NCBI RefSeq assembly: GCF_021378075.1
Contig: NZ_JAJUOS010000002.1
Span: 310,001-374,000, forward strand
Origin: Rhodobacter flavimaris
Lineage (GTDB): Bacteria > Pseudomonadota > Alphaproteobacteria > Rhodobacterales > Rhodobacteraceae
DNA: 64,000 bases
Direction: 5' to 3'
Made by a program: the position numbers and the translations under genes. Positions 24,350 to 31,401 of the stretch are shown piece by piece (the stretch's first letter is position 1; each line of letters opens with the position of its first letter). Under the pieces are notes generated by a model. It was given only the letters and a program-made list of their open reading frames with translations. It searched no databases and had not been told where the DNA came from.

Positions 24350-25717
24350 ATGTCTTCGCAAACCGACAACTGGCTCGATCAAATTCCGCAAGCTGCCCGT
24401 GACTATGTCGCCGGGCGCCGCCTTGATGAGGTGGAATGCATCGTCGCCGATATCGCGGGCGTTGCCCGTGGCAAGGCCATGCCCGCCTCGAAATTCCAGT
24501 TCCAGGACCGCTTCTTCCTGCCGAACTCGATCTTCTTGCAAACCATCACCGGCGAGTGGGCCGACAACCCGATTGGCGCCTTCACCGAGCCCGACATGAT
24601 CCTGACCCCGGATTATTCGACCGCGACCGCCGCGCCCTGGACCGCCGACGTCACGCTTCAAGTGATCCATGACGTGAACGACCAGCAGGGCAACCCGGTG
24701 CCAATCGCGCCACGTAACGTGCTCAAGCATATCGTCAGCCTCTACGAGGCCGAGGGCTGGAAGCCGATCGTCGCCCCCGAGATGGAGTTCTTCCTCGTCG
24801 CGCGCAACCTTGACCCGAACCAGCCGATCATCCCGCCGATGGGCCGCTCGGGGCGCCGCGCCGCGGGCAAGCAGGCCTATTCGATGTCGGCCGTGGACGA
24901 ATACGGCAAGGTGATCGACGACATCTACGACTTCGCCGAAATGCAGGGTTTCGAGATTGACGGCATCCTGCAGGAAGGCGGCGCGGGTCAGATCGAGATC
25001 AACCTCGCCCATGGCGACCCCGTCGCGCTGGCCGACCAGATCTTTTTCTTCAAGCGCCTGATCCGCGAGGCAGCGCTGCGCCACGACTGTTTCGCCACCT
25101 TCATGGCCAAGCCCATCGAGGGCGAGCCCGGCTCGGCCATGCATATCCACCAGTCGATCGTAAGCACCAAGACCGGCGAGAATATCTTCTCGGAAGCCGA
25201 TGGCGGTGAGAGCGAAGAGTTCCTCTATGCCATCGCGGGGCTACAAAACCACCTGCCGGCGGTGATCGCGCTGCTCGCTCCTTACGTGAACAGTTACCGC
25301 CGCTACGTTCCGGATTTCGCCGCGCCCATCAACCTCGAATGGGGCCGCGACAACCGCACCACCGGCCTGCGTGTGCCAATTTCGGGCCCGGCCGCGCGGC
25401 GGGTCGAGAACCGTCTGGCGGGGATGGACTGCAACCCCTATCTCGGGCTCGCGGCGACGCTGGCCTGCGTCTATCTGGGCCTCAAGGAGCGCAAGATGCC
25501 GCGCCCCGAATGCCTGGGCGACGCCTATATGGGCGACACCGACCTGCCCTACAACTTGGGCGACGCGCTGGACATCCTGGCCGATTCCGCGCCGGTGCGC
25601 GAGGTGCTGGGGATCGAGTTCTGCACCGTCTACGAGGCGGTGAAGCGCAACGAATACAAGGAGTTCCTGCAAGTGATCTCGCCCTGGGAGCGTGAGCACC
25701 TGCTGCTGAACGTGTGA
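24350..25717 (+). CDS. Glutamine-synthetase-like gamma-glutamyl ligase 2 (PuuA type)
   Basis: A second ligase of the PuuA/GlnT class, 455 residues. Key motifs: APEMEFFLV, QEGGAGQIEINL, GSAMHIHQSIV, NRTTGLRVPISGPAARRVENR and GMDCNPYLG. The N-terminal segment DEVECIVADIAGVARGKAMP parallels ligase 1, but the two proteins differ throughout, so they probably act on different amines. GGAAAG precedes the ATG weakly. The FAD oxidoreductase follows four bases after the stop, an arrangement typical for gamma-glutamylputrescine pathways. Confidence 0.9.
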   Translation: MSSQTDNWLDQIPQAARDYVAGRRLDEVECIVADIAGVARGKAMPASKFQFQDRFFLPNSIFLQTITGEWADNPIGAFTEPDMILTPDYSTATAAPWTADVTLQVIHDVNDQQGNPVPIAPRNVLKHIVSLYEAEGWKPIVAPEMEFFLVARNLDPNQPIIPPMGRSGRRAAGKQAYSMSAVDEYGKVIDDIYDFAEMQGFEIDGILQEGGAGQIEINLAHGDPVALADQIFFFKRLIREAALRHDCFATFMAKPIEGEPGSAMHIHQSIVSTKTGENIFSEADGGESEEFLYAIAGLQNHLPAVIALLAPYVNSYRRYVPDFAAPINLEWGRDNRTTGLRVPISGPAARRVENRLAGMDCNPYLGLAATLACVYLGLKERKMPRPECLGDAYMGDTDLPYNLGDALDILADSAPVREVLGIEFCTVYEAVKRNEYKEFLQVISPWEREHLLLNV

Positions 25718-25721
25718 TGTC

Positions 25722-27026
25722 ATGAACCTGCTTTTCGCGAATGACAAACCGGGCCACTACCCGGCGAGCTTTTACGCCGATACGCGGGATGGAGCGCCCG
25801 ATCGGGCGGCGCTGAAAGGGGCGGTGCAGGCCGATGTCTGCATCGTCGGCGCGGGCTACACGGGGCTATCCGCCGCGCTGCATCTGGCCGAGGCAGGGCG
25901 GCGCGTGGTTCTGCTTGAGGCGCACCGCGTGGGCTTTGGCGCCTCGGGGCGCAACGGCGGGCAGATCGGCTCGGGCCAGCGGCTCGAGGTGACCGAGCTT
26001 GAGAAGATGTTGGGCAAGCCCGCCGCCCGGCGGCTGTGGGATCTGGCCGAAGAGGCCAAGGCGCTGACCTATGATCTGGCGGCGCGCGCAGGCGTGCCCA
26101 CCTATCGCGGCATCGCCCATGCGGCGCTGAAGCCCTCCGAGGTGGCCCATGCCCATGAGATGGCCGAGCATCTGGCGACGCATTACGGATATGATCAAAT
26201 CACGCCGCTCGACCGTGACGGACTGCGTGCGCTGATCCCGTCCGACCGCTACATCGGCGGCGATATCGACCGTGGTGCGGGCCATGTGCATCCGTTGAAC
26301 CTGACGCTTGGCATGGCGCGCTTGGCCGAGGCCGCGGGCGCGATGATCCATGAGAACTCGGTCGCGACCGGGATCGAACATGGCACCGGCACGCAGAAAA
26401 GCCGCGTTCTGACCGCGCAGGGCCATGTTGAGGCCGAGCATGTGATTCTGGCCGCGAACGGGTATCTCGACCGGCTGGAGCCGAAGGTGACCGCACGGGT
26501 GATGCCGCTCAACAACTACATCGTTGCCACCGAACCCTTGGGCGACCGGGTGCGCGAGGTGCTGACGGAAAACATCGCCGCGCATGACACCAAGTTCGTG
26601 GTGAATTACTGGCGCCTGCACGAGGACCGGTTGCTGTTCGGCGGCGGCGAGTCGGTAACCTATCGCTTTCCGCGCGATATCGCTGCCAAGGCGCGGGTGC
26701 CGATGTTGCAGGTCTATCCGCAGCTGCGTGACGTCAAGATCACCCATGCCTGGGGCGGGACGCTGGCGATCACGCTCAACCGGATGCCCTATTTCGGGCG
26801 GCCTTCGCCGAACTGCCTCTCGGCATCGGGGTTCTCGGGGCATGGGGTGGCGATGGCGACGCTGGCGGGCAAGCTGATGGCGCAGGCGGTGACCGCAACG
26901 GGCGACGGGTTCGACGTGATGGCCTCGGTGCCGACCTATCCCTTCCCCGGCGGCGGCTATCTGCGCTGGCCTATCCTTGTGGCGGGGATGACCTTCTACG
27001 GGCTGCGCGACAAGTTGGGTATCTGA
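25722..27026 (+). CDS. FAD-dependent amine oxidoreductase (PuuB / DadA-like)
   Basis: This 434-residue flavoprotein of the DAO family has the N-terminal dinucleotide motif VGAGYTGLSAALHLAEAG (GAGYTG at 43-48), the acidic ribose contact LLEAH and GASGRNGGQIGSGQ. The C-terminal FSGHGVAMATLAGKLMAQAV is the second FAD contact. In pathway context it would oxidise a gamma-glutamylated amine (PuuB role), giving aldehyde and ammonia. It is the last gene of the cluster and is followed by repeat copy B. Confidence 0.88.
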   Translation: MNLLFANDKPGHYPASFYADTRDGAPDRAALKGAVQADVCIVGAGYTGLSAALHLAEAGRRVVLLEAHRVGFGASGRNGGQIGSGQRLEVTELEKMLGKPAARRLWDLAEEAKALTYDLAARAGVPTYRGIAHAALKPSEVAHAHEMAEHLATHYGYDQITPLDRDGLRALIPSDRYIGGDIDRGAGHVHPLNLTLGMARLAEAAGAMIHENSVATGIEHGTGTQKSRVLTAQGHVEAEHVILAANGYLDRLEPKVTARVMPLNNYIVATEPLGDRVREVLTENIAAHDTKFVVNYWRLHEDRLLFGGGESVTYRFPRDIAAKARVPMLQVYPQLRDVKITHAWGGTLAITLNRMPYFGRPSPNCLSASGFSGHGVAMATLAGKLMAQAVTATGDGFDVMASVPTYPFPGGGYLRWPILVAGMTFYGLRDKLGI

Positions 27027-27028
27027 GA

Positions 27029-27100
27029 AGGGGGGCTATGCGCCCCCCTCTGCTCCTACGGAGCATTCACCCCTACAAGGAATTTTGCCCAAGAAGAAAA
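27029..27100. repeat. Dispersed hairpin/GAGGTATTT repeat, copy B (degenerate)
   Basis: GGGGGGC (27030-27036) pairs with GCCCCCC (27042-27048), GCTCC/GGAGC forms a second hairpin (27052-27064), and the tail ACCCCTACAAGGAATTTTGCCCAAGAAGAA is a diverged form of the tails at 12500 and 61921. It lies between the convergent oxidoreductase and CoA-binding genes. Confidence 0.65.
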
Positions 27101-27103
27101 GGA

Positions 27104-27523
27104 TCACGCCATCAGGCGGCGGTATTCGATCTTGGGGCAGCGGTTCATGATCACGGATTTGCCCGAGGCGATTGCGGTTTCAGCCGCTGCGTCATGCTGA
27201 ACGCCGATTTGCATCCATATGGTGCGCAGCGCGGGCAGGTTCGTCAGTGCGGCCTCGACGATAGCGGGCACTGCGCTTGACTGGCGGAAGATATCGACCA
27301 TGTCGACGGCGATCTCCTTGGGGATCGCGGCGAGGTCGGCGTAGACGGTCTCGCCCAGAATCACCTGACCTGCGAGGCCGGGATTGACGGGAATGATGCG
27401 GTAGCCCGCCGCCTGAAGGAACTCGGCCACGTAATGCGAGGGGCGGCCGGGATCGGCGGAAAAGCCTACCACCGCGATGCTCCGGGTTTCGGTCAGAATC
27501 TTTCGGATTTCAGGGTCTTGCAT
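27104..27523 (-). CDS. CoA-binding domain protein
   Basis: The 139-residue protein is a single Rossmann-type CoA-binding domain (YccU-like): TRSIAVVGFSADPGRPSHYVAEFL, the middle GYRIIPVNPGLAGQVILGETVY, DMVDIFRQSSAVPAIVEAA and the C-terminal TIWMQIGVQHDAAAETAIASGKSVIMNRCPKIE. Stand-alone family members are widespread; the metabolic role is unsettled. It is convergent with the oxidoreductase and has its own upstream region, with the rlmB terminator just upstream. Confidence 0.9.
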   Translation of the reverse strand: MQDPEIRKILTETRSIAVVGFSADPGRPSHYVAEFLQAAGYRIIPVNPGLAGQVILGETVYADLAAIPKEIAVDMVDIFRQSSAVPAIVEAALTNLPALRTIWMQIGVQHDAAAETAIASGKSVIMNRCPKIEYRRLMA

Positions 27524-27548
27524 GGCGCGCTCCGTTTTGGTGCGACAC

Positions 27549-27584
27549 TAAAGAAAAAGGCGCCCAAGCAAAGAGCCGGGCGCC
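27549..27584 (-). terminator. Terminator downstream of rlmB
   Basis: On the minus strand GGCGCCC (27584-27578), a 12-base loop and GGGCGCC (27565-27559) are followed by TTTTTCTTT. It ends the transcript that comes from rlmB, or from a small RNA in the rlmB 3' region. Confidence 0.8.
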
Positions 27585-27709
27585 AAGTGGCGGAACGAGG
27601 GACAGTGAACTGAAGCGCGGAGGTTCCGCAACCGCGCTTCCACTCTTATGAGATAGGGATGTAAAATCCCGATTAAAGGGCCTCACGGTGATCTCTCGCG
27701 CTTGTGAAC
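27585..27709 (-). other. Structured segment 3' of rlmB (long 3' UTR or small RNA)
   Basis: About 125 non-coding bases hold two further hairpins: a 9-bp perfect stem GAAGCGCGG/CCGCGCTTC (27612-27640) and GGGAT/ATCCC (27656-27670). With the terminator at 27549 this makes a compact, folded minus-strand transcript end. No matching RNA family was recognised and no clear internal promoter is visible. Confidence 0.35.
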
Positions 27710-28492
27710 TCAGCGGTTCGCTGCGGCATAGAGGGAGATCGCTGCCGCGTTCGAGACGTTGAGCGAGCCGAATTCGCCCGCGAAGGGGATCTTGACGAGC
27801 TTGTCGCAGGTCTCGCGCGTCTTTTCGCGCAGGCCCGGCCCCTCGGCGCCCAGCACCAGTGCAACGGGCCGGGTGCCTACTTCGGCAAGACCCTCTGCCA
27901 AGGTCATTTCGGCCTCGCCCGCAAGGCCGAGCAGCACGAATCCCATAGCGCGCAGTTCCTCCATCGCGTCGGCAAGATTGGTGACGCGCAGGTAGGGCTG
28001 GCGCTCCAGCGCCCCCGAGGCGGTTTTCGCCAGCGCCCCGGTTTCGGGGGCGGAATGGCGCGCAGGTGCGACAACCGCGCGCGCACCGAAGACCTCGGAC
28101 GAGCGCAGGATCGCGCCGACGTTATGCGGGTCAGTCACGCGATCCAGCAGCACCACCAGCGGCGCTCCGCGGCCCGTCAGGCAGACCTCTTCGACCGATC
28201 CCCAGTTGAGCGGCTTGACCTCAAGCGCCGCGCCCTGGTGGACGGAATCGGGGGCTAGGGTGACATGGTTGTCGAACTTGCGCGGATCGACGATCTCGGG
28301 CTCGACCCCGCTAGCCGCGATCGCCTCGAGCAGCTTGTCCGAGGCGTTCTTGGTCAGCACGAGGCGCAGCTTTTGCCGCGCGGGGTTCATCAGCGCGTCA
28401 CGCACCGCGTGCAGGCCGAAAAGCCAAACCGTCTCGGCGGCGGCGGCGCGTTTGGCGCGTTCCTTGTCGATTACCCAGGTCGGCTTTTTCAT
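27710..28492 (-). CDS. rlmB: 23S rRNA (guanosine-2'-O-) methyltransferase RlmB-like
   Basis: This SpoU/TrmH family RNA 2'-O-methyltransferase, 260 residues, has an N-terminal substrate-binding domain (WLFGLHAVRDALMNPARQKLRLVLTKNAS) and a C-terminal knotted SPOUT domain with LDRVTDPHNVGAILRSSEVFGA, LGAEGPGLR and IPFAGEFGSLNVSNAAAISLYAA, the three conserved SPOUT motifs that bind S-adenosylmethionine. It probably methylates G2251 of 23S rRNA. GGAG lies before the ATG. It is divergent from tRNA-Tyr, a conserved neighbour in alphaproteobacteria. Confidence 0.93.
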   Translation of the reverse strand: MKKPTWVIDKERAKRAAAAETVWLFGLHAVRDALMNPARQKLRLVLTKNASDKLLEAIAASGVEPEIVDPRKFDNHVTLAPDSVHQGAALEVKPLNWGSVEEVCLTGRGAPLVVLLDRVTDPHNVGAILRSSEVFGARAVVAPARHSAPETGALAKTASGALERQPYLRVTNLADAMEELRAMGFVLLGLAGEAEMTLAEGLAEVGTRPVALVLGAEGPGLREKTRETCDKLVKIPFAGEFGSLNVSNAAAISLYAAANR

Positions 28493-28645
28493 GTCTTACT
28501 CCTGCATTGCCGCCGTTGATGCGCGCAAATGCGCAAAATCGCAAGCCTGCCGCCGATGCGTGTGTCGATCTGGCGGGTTCCCGGGGCAAATTTGGGCCCC
28601 CGACCGATGTGCGCGATTTTCTTCGCGCCCCGAGTTCTGCCCCCC

Positions 28646-28674
28646 TTGACGCCCCCCGCCCCCTTCGGTATTCC
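28646..28674 (+). promoter_or_regulatory. tRNA-Tyr promoter
   Basis: TTGACG (28646-28651), a 17-base spacer and TATTCC (28669-28674) place transcription near 28681, six bases before the mature tRNA. This is one of the best sigma-70-type promoters readable in the window. Confidence 0.65.
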
Positions 28675-28686
28675 CCGCCCCACGTC

Positions 28687-28770
28687 GGGTGACGAGCTGC
28701 AAGGTGCGGCAGCGGACTGTAACTCCGCCGGGGAGACCCATGCCTGGTTCGATTCCAGGGTCACCCACCA
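28687..28770 (+). tRNA. tRNA-Tyr (anticodon GTA)
   Basis: An 84-base class II tRNA with encoded CCA. Acceptor GGGTGAC pairs with GTCACCC; anticodon stem GCGGA/TCCGC holds loop CTGTAAC with GTA at 28719-28721; the variable region of 14 bases contains a GGG/CCC mini-stem; the T arm is CCTGG-TTCGATT-CCAGG; the discriminator is A. G1-C72 with A73 and a long variable arm fit bacterial tRNA-Tyr. Position 8 reads G instead of the nearly universal T and the D stem is unusual, so it deserves a covariance-model check. Confidence 0.82.
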
Positions 28771-28796
28771 TCCCCCTCTCAGGAATGGTGATCACA

Positions 28797-28812
28797 CAGG
28801 GCCTAGGCCCTG
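28797..28812. repeat. 16-bp perfect palindrome after tRNA-Tyr
   Basis: CAGGGCCTAGGCCCTG (28797-28812) is self-complementary over all 16 bases. It lies 26 bases after the tRNA-Tyr CCA and has no T-tract, so it is not an ordinary intrinsic terminator. Confidence 0.7.
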
Positions 28813-28888
28813 CCGTTCGCGGCTGATGCGTGCCTTTTCCCACTGCCGAATTCCGCTATAGTGCCGCTGCATTCAGGACTGCGGACCC

Positions 28889-29884
28889 ATGGGCTCTTCG
28901 GCGGACAACCCTCTCGATTACAACGTTTTCTGCGTCGTTCAGGCAGGGCGGTTGGAATATGAGGCGATCATCTTCGCGCGCTCGTTCCGCGCGGCGAACC
29001 CGGATTTTCAGGGCCGCTTGCTGATGGCCGAGCCCTCGGGAGCGCGCTGGTCACAGCCCACACTGATCTCGGGCCCGGTGCGCGAACTGCTGCTGGCCGA
29101 GGGGGTCGAGTTCATTCCTTTCGAGAACCGGCACTTTGGCGAGTCCTACCCGCAGGGCAACAAGATCGAGGCGATGGCCGCCCTGCCCGCCGCGCCCTTC
29201 GTTTTTTTCGACACGGATACGGTGTTCACCGGCCCGCTTGCCGCGGTCGGGTTCGATTTCAACCGCCCCTCGGCCTCGATGCGGCGCGAGGGGACATGGC
29301 CGGAACCGCCGCTCTACGGCCCCGGTTATGCCGGGATCTGGAAGGCGCTTTACGACCGTTTTGGGCTGGATTTCGAAAGCTCGCTCGATCTGAGCCAGTT
29401 CGACGAATATTGGGAGCGGTATCTCTACTTCAACGCGGGCTGGTTCTTTGGCGCCGATGCGCAGGCCTTTGGCGAGCGTTTCCTGCATTACGCCCACGCG
29501 ATCCGTTGGGATACGCCCGATGAACTCGCCTGCCAGTCGCTCGATCCCTGGCTCGACCAGATCGCCCTGCCGCTCGTGATCCACTCGTTCGGAGGCGGTC
29601 GTCCGGGGCCCGAACTGGCGGGGCTCGATGGCGCGGTTACTTGCCATTACCGTGCCCTGCCGCTGCTTTACGCGCGTGAAAGCGATGCCGCTGTCGAGAT
29701 GGTCGAGCAGGTCTGCGCCCCCAATCCGGTGAAGAAGATCCTCAAGACCTATGAGCCCGCCAAGAAACTGATCTATCAGGGAAAAGGCCGCGATCTGCGG
29801 GCCATTTTCGACCGCGACGCCCTGCCCCGGCGCGAGCAGGCGCTGCGCAACGCGATCCGCCGCGAGGGGCTTTGGCTGCGCTAA
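28889..29884 (+). CDS. Putative GT-A-fold glycosyltransferase-like protein
   Basis: This 331-residue cytoplasmic protein has no signal peptide. It begins with a nucleotide-sugar-transferase-like strand (YNVFCVVQAGRLEYEAIIFARSFRAANP) and holds a DTD motif (108-110) in PFVFFDTDTVFTG, the place of the metal-binding DxD of GT-A glycosyltransferases. Further conserved-looking elements are NAGWFFGADAQAFGERF and the Cys/Gln-rich DELACQSLDPW. The C-terminal part is basic. The sugar donor, acceptor and family number cannot be given. It stands alone between tRNA-Tyr and the sulfhydrylase gene. Confidence 0.6.
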   Translation: MGSSADNPLDYNVFCVVQAGRLEYEAIIFARSFRAANPDFQGRLLMAEPSGARWSQPTLISGPVRELLLAEGVEFIPFENRHFGESYPQGNKIEAMAALPAAPFVFFDTDTVFTGPLAAVGFDFNRPSASMRREGTWPEPPLYGPGYAGIWKALYDRFGLDFESSLDLSQFDEYWERYLYFNAGWFFGADAQAFGERFLHYAHAIRWDTPDELACQSLDPWLDQIALPLVIHSFGGGRPGPELAGLDGAVTCHYRALPLLYARESDAAVEMVEQVCAPNPVKKILKTYEPAKKLIYQGKGRDLRAIFDRDALPRREQALRNAIRREGLWLR

Positions 29885-29964
29885 AACATGCGTGCAATCG
29901 AATGTGATTGAAGCCCATCGGGGCCACGGCTAGGCTCCCTGCGATTTCGTTTAGGGAGGGGCCC

Positions 29965-31248
29965 ATGACCGATTATTCTTTCGACACCCTGCAAGTGCAT
30001 GCCGGGACCGAGCCCGATCCGGCGACCGGCGCGCGCCAGGTGCCGATCTACCAGACCACCGCCTATGTCTTCAAAGACGCCGAGCACGCCGCGCGCCTCT
30101 TCAACCTGCAAGAGGTGGGCTACATCTACTCGCGCCTGACGAACCCGACCGTTTCGGCGCTGGCCAATCGCGTGGCCGCGCTTGAGGGCGGCGTCGGTGC
30201 AGTCTGCTGCTCGTCTGGGCACGCCGCGCAGATCATGGCGCTCTTCCCGCTGATGATGCCGGGCTGCAATATCATCGCCTCGACCCGCCTTTACGGCGGC
30301 ACGATCACCCAGTTCAGCCAGACCATCAAACGCTTCGGCTGGTCGGCGAAATTCGTCGATTTCGACGATCTGGAGGCGCTTGAGGCCGCGGTGGACGACA
30401 ACACCCGCGCTATCTTCTGCGAGTCGATCTCGAACCCCGGCGGCTATGTGACCGACCTGCCCGCCGTTTCGGCCGTGACCGACAAGGTGGGCCTGCCGCT
30501 GATCGTCGACAACACGCTGGCCTCGCCCTACCTGTGCCGGCCGATCGAGCATGGCGCGACCCTGGTCGTGCATTCGGCGACCAAGTACCTGACCGGCAAC
30601 GGCACCGTCACCGGCGGCGTCATCGTCGACTCGGGCAAGTTCAACTGGTCGGCCTCGGGCAAGTTCCCCTCGCTATCGGAACCCGAGCCCGCCTATCACG
30701 GTCTGAAATTCCACGAGGCGCTCGGCCCGATGGCCTATACCTTCCACTCGATCGCCATCGGCCTGCGGGATCTGGGCATGACGATGAACCCGCAGGGCGC
30801 GCATTACACGCTCATGGGGATCGAGACGCTGAGCCTGCGCATGGACAAGCATGTCGCCAACGCCAAGACCGTCGCCGCCTGGCTCGAAGCCGATCCGCGC
30901 ATCGACTACGTGACCTATGCGGGCCTCGAAAGCTCCCCCTGGCATGAGCGCGCGAACCGCGTCTGCCCGAAGGGAGCGGGGGCGCTGTTCACCGTGGCGG
31001 TCAAGGGCGGCTACGACGCTTGCGTGAAACTGGTGAACAATCTCAAACTGTTCAGCCATGTGGCGAACCTAGGCGATGCGCGCTCGCTGATCATCCACTC
31101 GGCCTCGACCACGCACCGCCAGCTGACCGAGGCGCAGCAGGTTGCCGCAGGCGCCGCGCCGAACGTGGTGCGCCTGTCGATCGGCATCGAGAATGCCGCC
31201 GACCTGATCGCCGATCTGGATCAGGCGCTGGCCGTCGCCACGGCGTGA
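29965..31248 (+). CDS. metY: O-acetylhomoserine sulfhydrylase (aminocarboxypropyltransferase)
   Basis: A PLP enzyme of the Cys/Met metabolism family, 427 residues, that makes homocysteine from O-acetylhomoserine and sulfide. The family signature is present: IYQTTAYVF, YIYSRLTNPTV, SSGHAAQIMAL, ESISNPGG, VDNTLASPYLCRP and the PLP lysine Lys207 in HSATKYLTGNG. The length and the start TDYSFDTLQVHAGTEPD fit MetY rather than MetZ or MetB. The ATG at 29965 follows GGGAGGG. No SAM-sensing riboswitch was recognised in the 80 bases upstream. It is monocistronic, with a strong terminator. Confidence 0.92.
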   Translation: MTDYSFDTLQVHAGTEPDPATGARQVPIYQTTAYVFKDAEHAARLFNLQEVGYIYSRLTNPTVSALANRVAALEGGVGAVCCSSGHAAQIMALFPLMMPGCNIIASTRLYGGTITQFSQTIKRFGWSAKFVDFDDLEALEAAVDDNTRAIFCESISNPGGYVTDLPAVSAVTDKVGLPLIVDNTLASPYLCRPIEHGATLVVHSATKYLTGNGTVTGGVIVDSGKFNWSASGKFPSLSEPEPAYHGLKFHEALGPMAYTFHSIAIGLRDLGMTMNPQGAHYTLMGIETLSLRMDKHVANAKTVAAWLEADPRIDYVTYAGLESSPWHERANRVCPKGAGALFTVAVKGGYDACVKLVNNLKLFSHVANLGDARSLIIHSASTTHRQLTEAQQVAAGAAPNVVRLSIGIENAADLIADLDQALAVATA

Positions 31249-31295
31249 TGCCTTTGCGGGCAGTTCGCGCCCGCGACCGGCGAAAACCCGACCAT

Positions 31296-31326
31296 CGCCC
31301 CGCCCCTTTCGGGCGGGGCGCTTTTC
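31296..31326 (+). terminator. metY terminator
   Basis: CGCCCCGCCC (31296-31305), loop CTTTC and GGGCGGGGCG (31311-31320), a perfect 10-bp stem, then CTTTTC. Confidence 0.8.
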
Positions 31327-31401
31327 ACAGGCGGCAAACTGCTTTACGAAGGGTCGCGACGGGTGAATCCGCGCCCCTTTCGATCAGCCAGAGCCACCGG
31401 A

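Noticed and set aside
29885..29964. SAM-type riboswitch before metY
   Set aside because: None of the SAM-II, SAM-V or SAM/SAH motif cores could be matched in the 80 bases; only short imperfect pairings are present.
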